Below, piece by piece: positions 18,112 through 27,809 of a stretch of DNA of 64,000 nucleotides. The notes below the pieces were generated by a model. The model had not been told where the DNA came from. It saw only the letters and a list, made by a program, of their open reading frames with translations, and searched no databases. The position numbers and the translations under genes were made by a program. Location of the stretch: contig NZ_JOPG01000008.1 of the NCBI RefSeq assembly GCF_002153605.1, positions 1 to 64,000 on the forward strand, in the 5' to 3' direction. Source of the stretch: Acetobacter malorum (lineage in GTDB: Bacteria > Pseudomonadota > Alphaproteobacteria > Acetobacterales > Acetobacteraceae). Each line of letters begins with the position of its first letter. The first letter of the stretch is position 1.

Positions 18112-20052
18112 ATGTCAGATCAGATCAACGACAAACCCGCCACCTCTGAGGGGCATAAAACGCGGCGCGGCGCCGGCTTCTGGGCGCTGTGGGGCGGTGT
18201 TGGGGCTGTAGCCCTGATTGCGGCCTCTGGCGGCGCAGGCTGGATTTTTCTCAACAAGGTTGATCTGGGCGGCTTTGTTGCGCGGCGCGCAACGGCAGCA
18301 CTGGGGCGGACCGTGCAGGTCGGCAGTCTGCATGTCACACCCGGGCGCTGGCTTAAGGTCGAGATTGCCAATGCGCGTCTGGCCAATATTCCTGGCGGCA
18401 CCGGGCCGGATATGGTGCGCGTGGGGCGTCTGGCGGCGGAGGTCAAAGCCTCATCGCTGTTGCACGGCCCGATGCTGGTGCGGCATGTCGCGATTTCTGA
18501 TGTGTATGTGATGGTGGAGCGCACCCCGCAGCGCCTGCCCAACTGGCGTTTTGGCAAGCAGGCTGAAGCCGGGGCAAAACCTGCGGCCAGCCACCCGCCA
18601 GCCGGGCCTGATGACCGGAGCCAGTATCCGACGGCGCTGGATGTCGCCGTTCAGAATGGTGAGGTCATTTACCGTACTGCCCATGGATCAGAATTCCGCA
18701 CGACGCTGAAAACCGTCACCCTGCAAACAGATGGTGCGGATAAGCCCGTCCATCTGGCTGTCGATGGCGCCTATAATGATACGCCCGTGACCATGACGGC
18801 CACCATGCAGCCCTTCTCCATCCTGCGGCAAACCAAAACGCCTTACGGGATTGATATGGAGGCAAAGTCCGGGGACATGACCATCACCTTCAAAGGGACG
18901 GCGACGGACCCGATCAACGCAGATGGCATCAACGGCGCTGTGACTTTTAACAGCCCGACCTCCCGCCCGATGATGCAGATTGCCGGGCTGCCTGCCCAGC
19001 AGGACATCGCCATGCAGATGTCTGGCCAGTTTGAGCATGAAGGCGATCTGTGGAGCGTCACGCAGGGGAAAGGGATGGTCAAGGATAACCCCATGACCAT
19101 TACGCTCATGCGGCTTGTGGAAGGGAACCATGGCAAGCCGGACCATGTGACGGCGGATATCGCTTTCAGCCAGCTCAACCTGAATGAATTCCTCAGCCAT
19201 ACGAAAACGGTCAGTCCGTCCCAGACGGATATTCCGCTGACGGTCGATGCCGCGCCGGACCCGCTGATTGACGCGCATCTGTCAGTCAATCAGCTGTCCT
19301 ATAACGTGCTGCATTTCTCAAACATGACGCTGGCGGCTTCGGTCACACCCGGCACGGTGGCGGTTGATACACTGGCGCTTGATTATCTGGGGGCCAGTCT
19401 GAAGGCGTCCGGCAAGATTGAGGCGGCGGACAAAGGGGCGGCTCATGTGGGCGCTGCTGTGAACGTCTCCGGCGCGGATATTGAAAAACTGCGTCAGGCA
19501 CTGGGCTTCGGCCCCGTGCCTCTTGCGGGTCGTGTGGATATGCAGATGCGGGCCGATGCCACCCAGAAGACGCTGAACGCCGCCGTACATGCGGCCGATG
19601 TCGCGGCGGCTGTCTCCATGACCAGCGGCAGTCTGGACCGGAAGGTGATTGGCCTTGTCTCGGCTGATTTGCGGATGCTGTTCAACAAGCCAAAAGGCAT
19701 GACACCGGTGGCCTGCATGCTGGGTGTGGTCAGCTCCCACGGCGGGGTGGGGCAGGCGCTGCCTCTGCGCATCCGCACGGGGGATGGCACTGTGGCGGCC
19801 AATGCCCGCTTTGACCTGAACAGAAAATGGTTTGATCTGACATTTGGCAGTCAGGCCTCCACCACCGGGCGTTTTGCGCTGGATATTCCGGTGCGCGTCA
19901 GCGGGAGTTTCAGCAGCCCGATGGTGCGTCCGGCCAGCTGGTCTGCCGAGGGACGGGCCATGATGGCGCAGACCGACCGCCTGAATGTGCTGCCCGCCGG
20001 GGTGAAGGAGTTTGCCCTGAAGAACGCCTGTTACCGGGCTGTCGGGAAGTAA
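18112..20052 (+). CDS. AsmA family protein
   Basis: 646 residues with an N-terminal basic stretch and one membrane helix (about 22-47), then a long beta-rich periplasmic part. Family marks: RRATAALGRTVQVGSLHV, VKASSLLHGPMLVRHVAI, QRLPNWRFG (the typical PNW motif) and the C-terminal AsmA repeat region about 450-600. AsmA-like proteins bridge inner and outer membrane and take part in lipid transport and outer-membrane assembly. GAGGA is about 5 bases before the ATG. It stands alone on the plus strand, followed by the 2OG oxygenase gene about 80 bases on. Confidence 0.88.
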   Translation: MSDQINDKPATSEGHKTRRGAGFWALWGGVGAVALIAASGGAGWIFLNKVDLGGFVARRATAALGRTVQVGSLHVTPGRWLKVEIANARLANIPGGTGPDMVRVGRLAAEVKASSLLHGPMLVRHVAISDVYVMVERTPQRLPNWRFGKQAEAGAKPAASHPPAGPDDRSQYPTALDVAVQNGEVIYRTAHGSEFRTTLKTVTLQTDGADKPVHLAVDGAYNDTPVTMTATMQPFSILRQTKTPYGIDMEAKSGDMTITFKGTATDPINADGINGAVTFNSPTSRPMMQIAGLPAQQDIAMQMSGQFEHEGDLWSVTQGKGMVKDNPMTITLMRLVEGNHGKPDHVTADIAFSQLNLNEFLSHTKTVSPSQTDIPLTVDAAPDPLIDAHLSVNQLSYNVLHFSNMTLAASVTPGTVAVDTLALDYLGASLKASGKIEAADKGAAHVGAAVNVSGADIEKLRQALGFGPVPLAGRVDMQMRADATQKTLNAAVHAADVAAAVSMTSGSLDRKVIGLVSADLRMLFNKPKGMTPVACMLGVVSSHGGVGQALPLRIRTGDGTVAANARFDLNRKWFDLTFGSQASTTGRFALDIPVRVSGSFSSPMVRPASWSAEGRAMMAQTDRLNVLPAGVKEFALKNACYRAVGK

Positions 20053-20133
20053 GTGGCTGCGGCAGGGCTTGTTCCTGCCGCACTTCCCTTCTACCGTCCG
20101 TCTGGCAAAAGTGTTCATATCTGGACGGAACGC

Positions 20134-20796
20134 ATGACTATGTCAGACACCTCGATACAGCCGGATTACGCGGCTCTGGCCACAGCTCCTGTCTGTGCCG
20201 ACCCGTTCCCGCATGTGGTTGTCCCGCATTTTATTCGCAAGGATGATCTGCCCCGGCTGTTCGCCAGCCTGCCGGACATCCAGTCTGGCGGCTCCTTCCC
20301 GCCATCAGCTCTGATGCTCTCTCCGCTGATGCAATCTGTTGTGCAGGCTATGGAAGGGCCGGAATTGCGGCGGATTATTGCCGAAAAATTCCATCTCGAT
20401 TTGGATCACGCGCCGACCATGCTGACCATTCGTGGCCGCACGCGGGAGAAGGATGGCCGGATTCATACGGATTCCCTCGCCAAGCGTGTGACTGTTCTGC
20501 TGTATCTGAATCCGGCGGAACAGGAGAGCTGGCACAAGCAGGAAGGCTGCGTACGCCTGCTGCGTGGCCCGCATGATATTGAGGATTATGCGAAGGAAGT
20601 GCCGCCAGTGGAGGGGACGTTGCTGATTTTCCCCAATGGCCCCACCACATGGCATGGTCACCGTCAGTTTGTGGGCCAGCGTTATACCATTCAGTTGAAT
20701 TACATGACGGAAGATGCCCGCGCACGGTCTGAACTGCGGCGGCACCAGCTTTCCGCTATGGCAAAAAAATTCTCACTCCCCGGCCTTGCGGGCTGA
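20134..20796 (+). CDS. 2OG-Fe(II) oxygenase family protein
   Basis: 220 residues with the iron-binding triad and 2-oxoglutarate arginine in order: GRIHTDSLAKR (His-x-Asp), then TTWHGHRQFVGQRYTIQLNY (distal His and Arg). Other core pieces are VTVLLYLNP and EGTLLIFPN. Enzymes of this fold hydroxylate small molecules, proteins or nucleic acids; the substrate here is unknown. The ATG at 20134 follows GGACGGAA; an in-frame GTG at 20053 abuts the AsmA stop but the added residues look unlike a protein start. No partner gene suggests the substrate. Confidence 0.85.
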   Translation: MTMSDTSIQPDYAALATAPVCADPFPHVVVPHFIRKDDLPRLFASLPDIQSGGSFPPSALMLSPLMQSVVQAMEGPELRRIIAEKFHLDLDHAPTMLTIRGRTREKDGRIHTDSLAKRVTVLLYLNPAEQESWHKQEGCVRLLRGPHDIEDYAKEVPPVEGTLLIFPNGPTTWHGHRQFVGQRYTIQLNYMTEDARARSELRRHQLSAMAKKFSLPGLAG

Positions 20797-20843
20797 GACG
20801 CCTGATTTTTGTAAGCTCAGAGTTCAAAACAAAGGATTTAAGA

Positions 20844-23624
20844 ATGGCTTTTCCTTTTTCCACAACATTCCGCAAAAAGCAGTCTGGCAGACGGGCAATG
20901 TTGCGGACTCTGGGGGCGTCTCCTCTTGTTCTGGGTGCTGCCATTCTGGCGGGCACCGCACTGTCCTCCGTGGCGTCTTTGCCGGTGGCCTGCGCGCAGC
21001 AGATGCCGTCTGCTCTGGTGCCAGCGGCTCTCAGCAGTGCGCAGGTCGTACGGGCGACATTGCCCAATGGCCTGCGCGTGGTGATTGTGCCCAACCGTCT
21101 GGCTCCGGTAGTCACAACGGAAATCAATTATCTGGTGGGTTCGGCAGAAACACCGGAGGGCTTCCCCGGCACGGCGCATGCGCTGGAACATATGATGTTC
21201 CGTGGCAGCGCGGGGCTGGATAAAGACCAGCTTGCGGCTGTGGGGACACGTCTGGGTGGCAGCTATAATGCGGACACGACCGAGGATGTCACACAATATT
21301 TCTATACCGCACAGGCGCAGGACCTGCCGGTTCTTCTGAAAATTGAAGCCCTGCGCATGAAGGGTCTGACGCTCTCGGAAGCAGACTGGAGCAAGGAGCG
21401 CGGGGCGATTGAGCAGGAGGTCTCGCGTGATCTGTCCAGCCCGGCCTATCGCTACCTGCAACAGTTGCAGTCCATCCTGTTTGCCGGAACACCTTATGCG
21501 CAGGATGCGCTGGGAACCCGTCCGTCCTTCGATAAGACAGATGCTGCCCATCTGCGCGATTTTTATGAAAAATGGTACGCGCCCAACAACGCCGTTCTGG
21601 TGATTGTAGGGGACGTAAACCCGGTGACTGCGCTGGATCAGGTGCGGGAAACCTTTGGCGCTGTTCCGCGCAAAACTCTGCCGGAGCGCCCCAAAGTGGC
21701 CCCGGTGCCGCCGCCGGCCAAAACGCTGACCTTCCCGACAGATTATCCGGTTGGCTTTGCAACGCTGGCGTACCCCATGCCGGGGCGCACGGCAGACAAT
21801 TTTGCTGTGGCGGATATCCTGTCCGACGTGCTGGGCAGCCAGCGCGGGGCGCTGTATGATCTGGTGCCGCAGGGCAAGGCGCTGTTTGCCGGGTTTGAAT
21901 ATGCGCCCAAAAAAGAAGCCGGTTTTGGTCTGGCGCTTGCCGCGTTCCCCAAAGGGGGTGATTCCGCAAAAGCCCTGAGTGACGTGCGGGATGTTCTGGA
22001 AAAAATCCGCAAGAATGGCGTCCCGGCCGAGTTGGTGGAAGCCGCCAAAAAGCGCGAGATTGCGCAGCTTCAGTTCTCCGCCAACTCCGTCAGTGGCCTT
22101 GCGGCGCAGTGGTCCACGGCGCTGGCTTTCCACAATCTGGATGCGCCGGGTGATATTGTCGCTGCCTATCAGGCCGTCACGCCGGAAGCCGTCAACCGTC
22201 TGGCAGCAACCCTGCTGGACCCGGCCCATGCCGTAACGGCTGTGCTGACGCCGGAAGCTTCCGGCAAGCCTGTAGCTGGCAAAGGGTTTGGCGGTGCAGA
22301 ATCCTTCGCCTCTACGCCTGACAAGCCGGTCAAATTGCCAGACTGGGCAGAAAAAGCCTTGTCCCATCTGGAAGAACCTAAACCCACGCCGCAGCCGGTG
22401 GTCAGCACTCTGCCGAACGGCCTTAAGCTGATTGTCTGGCCGTCTCATGTCAGCCACACCATCCAGCTTTCTGGCGAAATCCGTCAAAATGCTACCCTGC
22501 AGGAACCCGCAGGGAAGGAAGGTGTGGCCGACCTGACGGAATCTTTGTTCTCCTACGGCACCACAACGCATGACCGTCTGGGATTCCAGAAAGCGCTGGA
22601 CGATATCCCGGCGTGGGAAAGTGCCGGGAGTGGTTTTTCTCTTCAGGTCTTAACGCCTGATTTTGAAAAAGGGATTGCGCTGCTTGCAGAAAATGAGCTG
22701 CATCCGGCTTTCCCAGAAAAGGCGTTTCAAATTGTGCGCATGCAGGCTGCACAGGGGCAGGCCGGCCTGCTGGTGTCCCCCGGCTTCCTGTTTGGCAAAG
22801 CTGTAAAAACAGCGCTTCTGCCGGAGAAAGATCCGGAACTCCGGAACGCGACCCCGCAATCCATCATGAGTGTTTCTCGGGATGACGTGGTCAAATATTA
22901 TCAGGCAGCCTGGCGGCCTGATCTCACTACCATTGTGGTGACCGGGGACATCACGCCGGAAAAAGCACGTAGCGTGGTGGAACAGACTTTTGGCGGCTGG
23001 AAGGCGGAAGGCCCGAAACCGGTGGTGGACTTGCCGGCGGTGCCGCTGAGCAAAGCGTCCCGCGCCAATGTGCCGGACAAAAGCAGTGTGCAGGATACAG
23101 TGGTGCTGGCGGAAACGCTGGGCCTGACTGCCTCGCATCCTGACCATTTCCTGTTGCAGCTAGGCAATGAGGTGCTGGGGGGCGGCCTGTTCTCTTCCCG
23201 CCTGTATCGGGACCTGCGGGTGAAGACGGGGTATGTCTATTCTGTCGGGAGCAGTTTTGACTGGGGTCGCACACGCGGCGCCTACAATATTGATTATGGA
23301 TCTGACCCGGATAAGGTTGGTAAAGCGCGTGTTGCAGCCTTGCAGGATCTGAAAGCTATGCAGACAGCCCCGCCGACTGAGGATGAACTCTCTCTGGCAA
23401 AAGCTTCTCTGCTGCGCAGTCTGCCGCTGCGTCGGGCCAGCCTGAGCGGAATTGCCGCGCAGTATCTGGGGCTGGAAGAGCTGGGGCTGCCGTTGGATAA
23501 TACGGACCGTGCCGCGCAGGTTTATTATAAAGCGACAGGGGCTGATGTGCAGGCGGCATTCCGGAAATGGATCCGCCCGGATGATCTGGCCCAGATTGTC
23601 AAAGGACCAGCGCCAACCTGGTAA
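20844..23624 (+). CDS. M16 (insulinase/pitrilysin-like) zinc metallopeptidase, exported
   Basis: 926 residues. Signal peptide or anchor about 1-51 (an alanine-rich hydrophobic stretch ending near ACAQQ). The first M16 half has the inverted zinc motif HALEH (H112, E115, H116) with the third ligand about 76 residues on, in ERGAIEQEVSRD (E192). The second half (about 470-926) has the fold, for example LGNEVLGGGLFSSRLYRDLR, but no HxxEH, as is normal for the inactive half of fused M16 enzymes. Likely a periplasmic peptidase. A perfect hairpin terminator follows. Confidence 0.93.
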   Translation: MAFPFSTTFRKKQSGRRAMLRTLGASPLVLGAAILAGTALSSVASLPVACAQQMPSALVPAALSSAQVVRATLPNGLRVVIVPNRLAPVVTTEINYLVGSAETPEGFPGTAHALEHMMFRGSAGLDKDQLAAVGTRLGGSYNADTTEDVTQYFYTAQAQDLPVLLKIEALRMKGLTLSEADWSKERGAIEQEVSRDLSSPAYRYLQQLQSILFAGTPYAQDALGTRPSFDKTDAAHLRDFYEKWYAPNNAVLVIVGDVNPVTALDQVRETFGAVPRKTLPERPKVAPVPPPAKTLTFPTDYPVGFATLAYPMPGRTADNFAVADILSDVLGSQRGALYDLVPQGKALFAGFEYAPKKEAGFGLALAAFPKGGDSAKALSDVRDVLEKIRKNGVPAELVEAAKKREIAQLQFSANSVSGLAAQWSTALAFHNLDAPGDIVAAYQAVTPEAVNRLAATLLDPAHAVTAVLTPEASGKPVAGKGFGGAESFASTPDKPVKLPDWAEKALSHLEEPKPTPQPVVSTLPNGLKLIVWPSHVSHTIQLSGEIRQNATLQEPAGKEGVADLTESLFSYGTTTHDRLGFQKALDDIPAWESAGSGFSLQVLTPDFEKGIALLAENELHPAFPEKAFQIVRMQAAQGQAGLLVSPGFLFGKAVKTALLPEKDPELRNATPQSIMSVSRDDVVKYYQAAWRPDLTTIVVTGDITPEKARSVVEQTFGGWKAEGPKPVVDLPAVPLSKASRANVPDKSSVQDTVVLAETLGLTASHPDHFLLQLGNEVLGGGLFSSRLYRDLRVKTGYVYSVGSSFDWGRTRGAYNIDYGSDPDKVGKARVAALQDLKAMQTAPPTEDELSLAKASLLRSLPLRRASLSGIAAQYLGLEELGLPLDNTDRAAQVYYKATGADVQAAFRKWIRPDDLAQIVKGPAPTW

Positions 23625-23633
23625 GGATATAAA

Positions 23634-23674
23634 ACGCCTCTCTTCAGAAAAATGCTGAAGAGAGGCGTCTTTTT
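23634..23674. terminator. Bidirectional hairpin terminator between the M16 and GH32 genes
   Basis: Perfect 14-base stem (23634-23647 with 23655-23668), 7-base loop, then CTTTTT on the plus strand; an A-rich flank on the left gives a T run for the opposite strand too. It lies between two converging genes. Confidence 0.92.
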
Positions 23675-25361
23675 AAATTTGGCCTTCTTCCGCCCGGACT
23701 GTCTGTTTGAGTGGGAAGAGTTCAAAATGGGACAGTGTTGCCCCGGCTCCGGTGGCACTCAGGCGCAGCCGGTCCAGTGGGGTGGCGGGGAACAGTAAGG
23801 CTGAACCCGTTTGCTGGCCGTTATTGACGAAGACTTCCACAGAACACTTATCCAGAACAATGTGCAGCGTGATTTTGCGCTGGTCCGGCGTGAGTGCTGC
23901 GGAAAAGCTGTTTGTAAAAAACGGGTGTGAAAAGCCTTTGAGTTTGCCACGGTCCAGCCAGAGCTGGGCGGTAAAGGCGTCAAACCCGATGGAGAGGGTT
24001 TCCTCATTACTGTTCAGGAAGTTGAGGACAAATCGCCCACTTCGCCCTTTATCCCCCGGCGGCAGGCCTGCGGGCTGGGCATCAATTTCCACACTTATCC
24101 GTACTTCATGCGCGGCAGAGGCGGGTAAGGGTGTCTCCCAGCTACTCCCGGCGTCCATGCGTGAGGGAGGCGTTGCGTCCGACGCCGTGCCACGAAGTGG
24201 GGCCAGATCTTCAGGCTGCTGAATGAGCTTAAGTCGCTGTGTCGTATCAGGCGCAAGGCTGACCCGGCGCGGGAGAGACATGACCCCTCGCCATGAATTG
24301 GCTGGTGTTTCCTGACAATATTGCCAGTTGTTCAGCCAGCCAATGGATACCGGATTGCCGGATGGGACGTTGGTGAAAAACTGAAGAGCGTAGAAGTCTT
24401 TTGCAAAATCGACAAATTCTGTGGTGTCAGATTCCGGCACAAACCGGATGCCATCAAACGTCCCGACAAAATATTGTGTGGCACTCCCCCCCTGTGGTGC
24501 GCCGGGGTTGATGGACACAAACAGAACCCACGCTGTCTTGCCGCCGTCTATCGGGACTTCCACAAGGTTGGGACATTCATAATCCACCCCGGTTATGCCG
24601 GAAGGTCCAAAGCGGCTGAGTTCTGTCCATTGTAAAAGATTGGTGGAGCCAAAAAATGCAATCTGATGGGCCCGGGAGAGGGCGACACACATAATCCAGC
24701 GTTGTGTTGGCGCATGGAAAAAGACCTGAGGGTCCCGGAAGGAAGAAAGCTGCAAGTCCAGAACTGGATTTTGAGCGTATTCTGTAAAGCTGATCCCGCC
24801 ATCCGTGCTCCAGGCCAGATACTGGCTTTGGCGGTCTGGTGCGGCCCGTGTGTAGAGTGCAACAATTCCGCCAGTGCCTGCCGGAAACAGGCCAGAGGTG
24901 TTGTGGGTATCCAGCACGGCGCTTCCCGAAAAGGCTTCTCCGGCCGCAGTCTGATCAATTGCAACAGGCTGATCCTGCCAGTGATACAGGTCCGGGCTGG
25001 TGGCATGGCCCCAATGGACGCGGCCTGCATAGGGCGCGAAGGGATCAAACTGATAATAAAGATGCCATTGCTTACCATCATGAACCAGCCCGTTCGGGTC
25101 GTTCATAAAGCCAATGCGGGGTGAAAAATGGATGGCAGGCCGGTATTCCGCATCACTTAATGTGGGGCTTGGCGTGGCTGTAATGCCACCGGGTCGGTCA
25201 GCGGGTTCTGGATGGGAGGCTTCGGGTTCCGTCTTGCCGCGACGGAGTGGGCTCCCCCCTTCTGTGGGGGCTGCTGCGGCAGCGGGTTTCGCGGCAAACA
25301 GGCTGAGAATGCTCTGTGTAGCGGCAGCAAAAAGGCCAGCGGTGCGGCGGCGTGTCAGCAT
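23673..25361 (-). CDS. Secreted glycoside hydrolase family 32 (levanase/inulinase/invertase type)
   Basis: 562 residues. Basic N-terminus (TRRRTAGLF) plus a hydrophobic alanine-rich stretch make a signal peptide, possibly Tat; a Pro/Gly-rich linker follows to about residue 70. GH32 catalytic motifs are intact: FMNDPNG (85-91, nucleophile D88), FRDP (208-211, transition-state Asp) and YECPN (261-265, acid/base E262). The C-terminal beta-sandwich about 430-550 includes the LDKCSVEVFVN strand. It hydrolyses beta-fructosides such as levan, inulin or sucrose outside the cell. The five-bladed core plus sandwich length fits an exo-enzyme. It stands next to glycosyltransferase genes but on its own transcript. 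Confidence 0.93.
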   Translation of the reverse strand: MLTRRRTAGLFAAATQSILSLFAAKPAAAAAPTEGGSPLRRGKTEPEASHPEPADRPGGITATPSPTLSDAEYRPAIHFSPRIGFMNDPNGLVHDGKQWHLYYQFDPFAPYAGRVHWGHATSPDLYHWQDQPVAIDQTAAGEAFSGSAVLDTHNTSGLFPAGTGGIVALYTRAAPDRQSQYLAWSTDGGISFTEYAQNPVLDLQLSSFRDPQVFFHAPTQRWIMCVALSRAHQIAFFGSTNLLQWTELSRFGPSGITGVDYECPNLVEVPIDGGKTAWVLFVSINPGAPQGGSATQYFVGTFDGIRFVPESDTTEFVDFAKDFYALQFFTNVPSGNPVSIGWLNNWQYCQETPANSWRGVMSLPRRVSLAPDTTQRLKLIQQPEDLAPLRGTASDATPPSRMDAGSSWETPLPASAAHEVRISVEIDAQPAGLPPGDKGRSGRFVLNFLNSNEETLSIGFDAFTAQLWLDRGKLKGFSHPFFTNSFSAALTPDQRKITLHIVLDKCSVEVFVNNGQQTGSALLFPATPLDRLRLSATGAGATLSHFELFPLKQTVRAEEGQI

Positions 25362-25482
25362 GGTCTGGTCTTTCTCCGTCTGGCCTGAGGAAACAGGAAG
25401 CCCTGCTTTTAAGGCCAGAACAGAGGAGAGAAGACCGTCAGGCCCTGAGAAGAGGGCCCTGTTTCACTCAGGCGTTAAAAAA

Positions 25483-26259
25483 TCAGTTTTCTGGCTGCGG
25501 TGAGGGGTGGCGGAATTCCATCACCAGTTCAAGGTCATAATGAGCGCAGAGGGCTTCGGTTGCCGTACGGGATGTGTTGTGGACACGATAGCGGCACAGA
25601 ATTTCCGGCAGGTAGCCAGGGCTGAGGTCGCAATCAATGAATTTCAGCCAGAAATCATAATCTTCCCAGCCTTCTTCAATATGGCAGAACCCGCCCACGC
25701 GTTCCCAGGCATCCTTGCGGATCAGGGCCATGACGTCCACGTAGTTGTTTTTCTTCATCCGGGCTGCATCCCAGATGTCGGCATGCCCAATACCCTTGCG
25801 GTCACCAAATTCTTCAATCTGGGTGTAGACAGCCGGGAAGCGACCTTTGATCAGCGCAGTGTAAGTCTTTTCCAGCGCTTTGGGGTAAATGGTGTTGTCT
25901 GCATCCATGATGAAGACGGCTTCACCCAACGCATTCTCAAACGCGACGTTTCGGGAGAAGGACGGCCCCTGATTGCGCTTATTCTGGATCAACGTCGCGC
26001 GGTAGAAGCGCTGCTTGTTCTCTTCCATCCATTCGGTGATGACTTCGATTGAATCATCACGCTCGGACAGATCATCCACCACCACGAGGTCAATATTTTC
26101 GTGCGTCTGGTCAACAATAGAGTCCAGACATTCACAGATGACAGCCGCATAATTGAAGTTGGTGACGCAAACTGTAATCAGGTCTTTGGGTTTTCTGCTT
26201 TTTTTCTTGAAAGAAAACTCAATATTGCCAGCTGGGGCCCAGGGCTTCAGAACGCTCAT
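25483..26259 (-). CDS. GT2 family glycosyltransferase
   Basis: 258 residues, a GT-A domain with DLITVCVTNFNYAAVICECL at the start, VVVDDLSERDDSIEVI, the divalent-metal site VFIMDADNTIYPKAL, and an acceptor-side GWEDYDFWLKFID (the ED-like catalytic region). No membrane segment. The ATG at 26259 overlaps the stop of the upstream gene as ATGA and has GGAG 8-9 bases before it, so it is translationally coupled to the repeat-bearing transferase. It probably adds one sugar to the same glycan. The donor is unknown. Confidence 0.9.
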   Translation of the reverse strand: MSVLKPWAPAGNIEFSFKKKSRKPKDLITVCVTNFNYAAVICECLDSIVDQTHENIDLVVVDDLSERDDSIEVITEWMEENKQRFYRATLIQNKRNQGPSFSRNVAFENALGEAVFIMDADNTIYPKALEKTYTALIKGRFPAVYTQIEEFGDRKGIGHADIWDAARMKKNNYVDVMALIRKDAWERVGGFCHIEEGWEDYDFWLKFIDCDLSPGYLPEILCRYRVHNTSRTATEALCAHYDLELVMEFRHPSPQPEN

Positions 26260-27806
26260 TTCAGGTTGCTCCACACGGAAGAAATATAGTTTTTCAGATC
26301 CAGGTTTTTCGAATTGAAGATGTCTTCGTTCTGCAGAACCTCAAAAATATTCTTCTGGATTCTGGCTGCTTCTTTCTGGCCATCTTCCGTACGGATCAGC
26401 CATTCTATCAGATTAGGCATGTGGCGCGGTGTTTCGGCCAGATAGTGCTCACCATTCTTGTAAAGAGGATGGGGGAAGCATTCTTCAGTTACGATAATGG
26501 AACCGGACGCCATGCCCTGTTTGACAATACGGTGCCATTCAAAAAAGCAGTTATCATCGCGATGAACGTTGAGAGAAATTTTTGAATTCTCGGAAACGTA
26601 GCGCGGCAGACGGGAGAGAATATCGTAAAGACCGGAACTCGGAATGGGGCCATCAGCCTTCCGATAGTACAGGAAGTTCTGATAATCTGACAGGAACGCC
26701 GCAGCACGGGAGAAGAATTTTTCTCTCTTACGGGAGGCATTCCCGAAGAAGCTGACGTCAATGCTCCGATCATTGATCGGCGTGAACGGGGAAGAGGCCT
26801 TTTGCGCCGGCTCAGGCAGCACACGGAACAGCGGGTGCTTTTTGTCTTCTGCCGAGAGCTCGCAGGCTTCCATCTTCACTGGCGGGTCAAAGTGGAAAAC
26901 GTTCAGCCCGACGTCCGAGAAGGATTTCAGGTTCTGGTAGCACAGATCCATCACGCCAGCGGACATCATGATGTAGATGATTCCACGGGTGAACCACAGT
27001 GTTTGCGGCTGTTCCGTATTGAACATGATGGACCGCTTGATGATTTCGTCTTTTTTCCAGGTTTCATTACCGGAAAGGAAGAAGAATTCATGCGGCGCAC
27101 AGAAGATGCACAGCTCGGGCGCGTCTTCCTCCGGTGTATCTTCCGTCATGACGCGGGAGTTTACCCCGCTGTTTCTGAGATACTCATCCAGGCATTCAGC
27201 AAGCTCCTTGATAAAGGAATTGCCCTCAGAGTGGTAAAAAACGCCAACGGTCTTGGGGAGAGCTTTACTGGTGTCTTTCTTACAAATTTTGTAGTCGATG
27301 TCGTGCTTACATTCTTTTCCGAGAAAGCTGACAATCGACCGTTTAGAGAAAATCTCCCGTCCTTCACCAATCCCGTAAAGCAGGGCGTGGCGGGCTGGTG
27401 ACATTTTGGCAGATGAAATATCCGCATTCATGCGAAGGTAGTCATCAGAGCTGAAGAAGGGATATTTCTTCAGTCTGTTTAAGGCGCTACTAATGGAATC
27501 ATAGCTATATTCCTGAAGTAAGCCTTTTTCAAAGAAATAGAGATTTTCGTTATTTCTGATGTAATGTGCAAACGGGTTTTCGTCTTGACCGATAACGTTC
27601 TTGTAAAGGTTGTAATATATTTCGGTATTGAAATTTTCGTTGGGGTTTCTGTTTTCCTGCCAGCCATACAGAACATAATGCACAATAGGGTCAAGGCCCG
27701 ACTGTTTTACATCAGGATTTTCGACAAGATAAAAGTCAAGATCAAATTTCTCTGAATCAACAATCGTCTTTATATCTTTTTTATTCCATGCTGTTAAGGC
27801 AACCAT
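26256..27806 (-). CDS. Glycosyltransferase-like protein with N-terminal YL-PDV modules
   Basis: 516 residues. Residues about 20-150 carry about three copies of the module: FDLDFYLVENPDV, FNTEIYYNLYKNV and FFSSDDYLRMNADI, each leading to an HY or HALLYG motif. Residues about 185-515 are a GT-B-like region: KTVGVFYHSEGNSFIKELAE, then SIDVSFFGNASRKREKFFSR, KISLNVHRDDNCFFEWHRIV and a donor-end MASGSIIVTEECFPHPLYKN, a pattern of CgeB/GT1-like transferases with spore-maturation-type ends. No signal peptide. GGGAAG lies just before two tandem ATGs (27809 and 27806); the second is better spaced. It is more AT-rich than flanking housekeeping genes and follows an AT-rich promoter region. Confidence 0.82.
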   Translation of the reverse strand: MVALTAWNKKDIKTIVDSEKFDLDFYLVENPDVKQSGLDPIVHYVLYGWQENRNPNENFNTEIYYNLYKNVIGQDENPFAHYIRNNENLYFFEKGLLQEYSYDSISSALNRLKKYPFFSSDDYLRMNADISSAKMSPARHALLYGIGEGREIFSKRSIVSFLGKECKHDIDYKICKKDTSKALPKTVGVFYHSEGNSFIKELAECLDEYLRNSGVNSRVMTEDTPEEDAPELCIFCAPHEFFFLSGNETWKKDEIIKRSIMFNTEQPQTLWFTRGIIYIMMSAGVMDLCYQNLKSFSDVGLNVFHFDPPVKMEACELSAEDKKHPLFRVLPEPAQKASSPFTPINDRSIDVSFFGNASRKREKFFSRAAAFLSDYQNFLYYRKADGPIPSSGLYDILSRLPRYVSENSKISLNVHRDDNCFFEWHRIVKQGMASGSIIVTEECFPHPLYKNGEHYLAETPRHMPNLIEWLIRTEDGQKEAARIQKNIFEVLQNEDIFNSKNLDLKNYISSVWSNLK

Positions 27807-27809
27807 CAT

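Noticed and set aside
20838-22571. Minus-strand open frame of 577 codons
   Set aside because: Antisense of the M16 peptidase; basic low-quality composition (many Arg, His, Gln) without family likeness.
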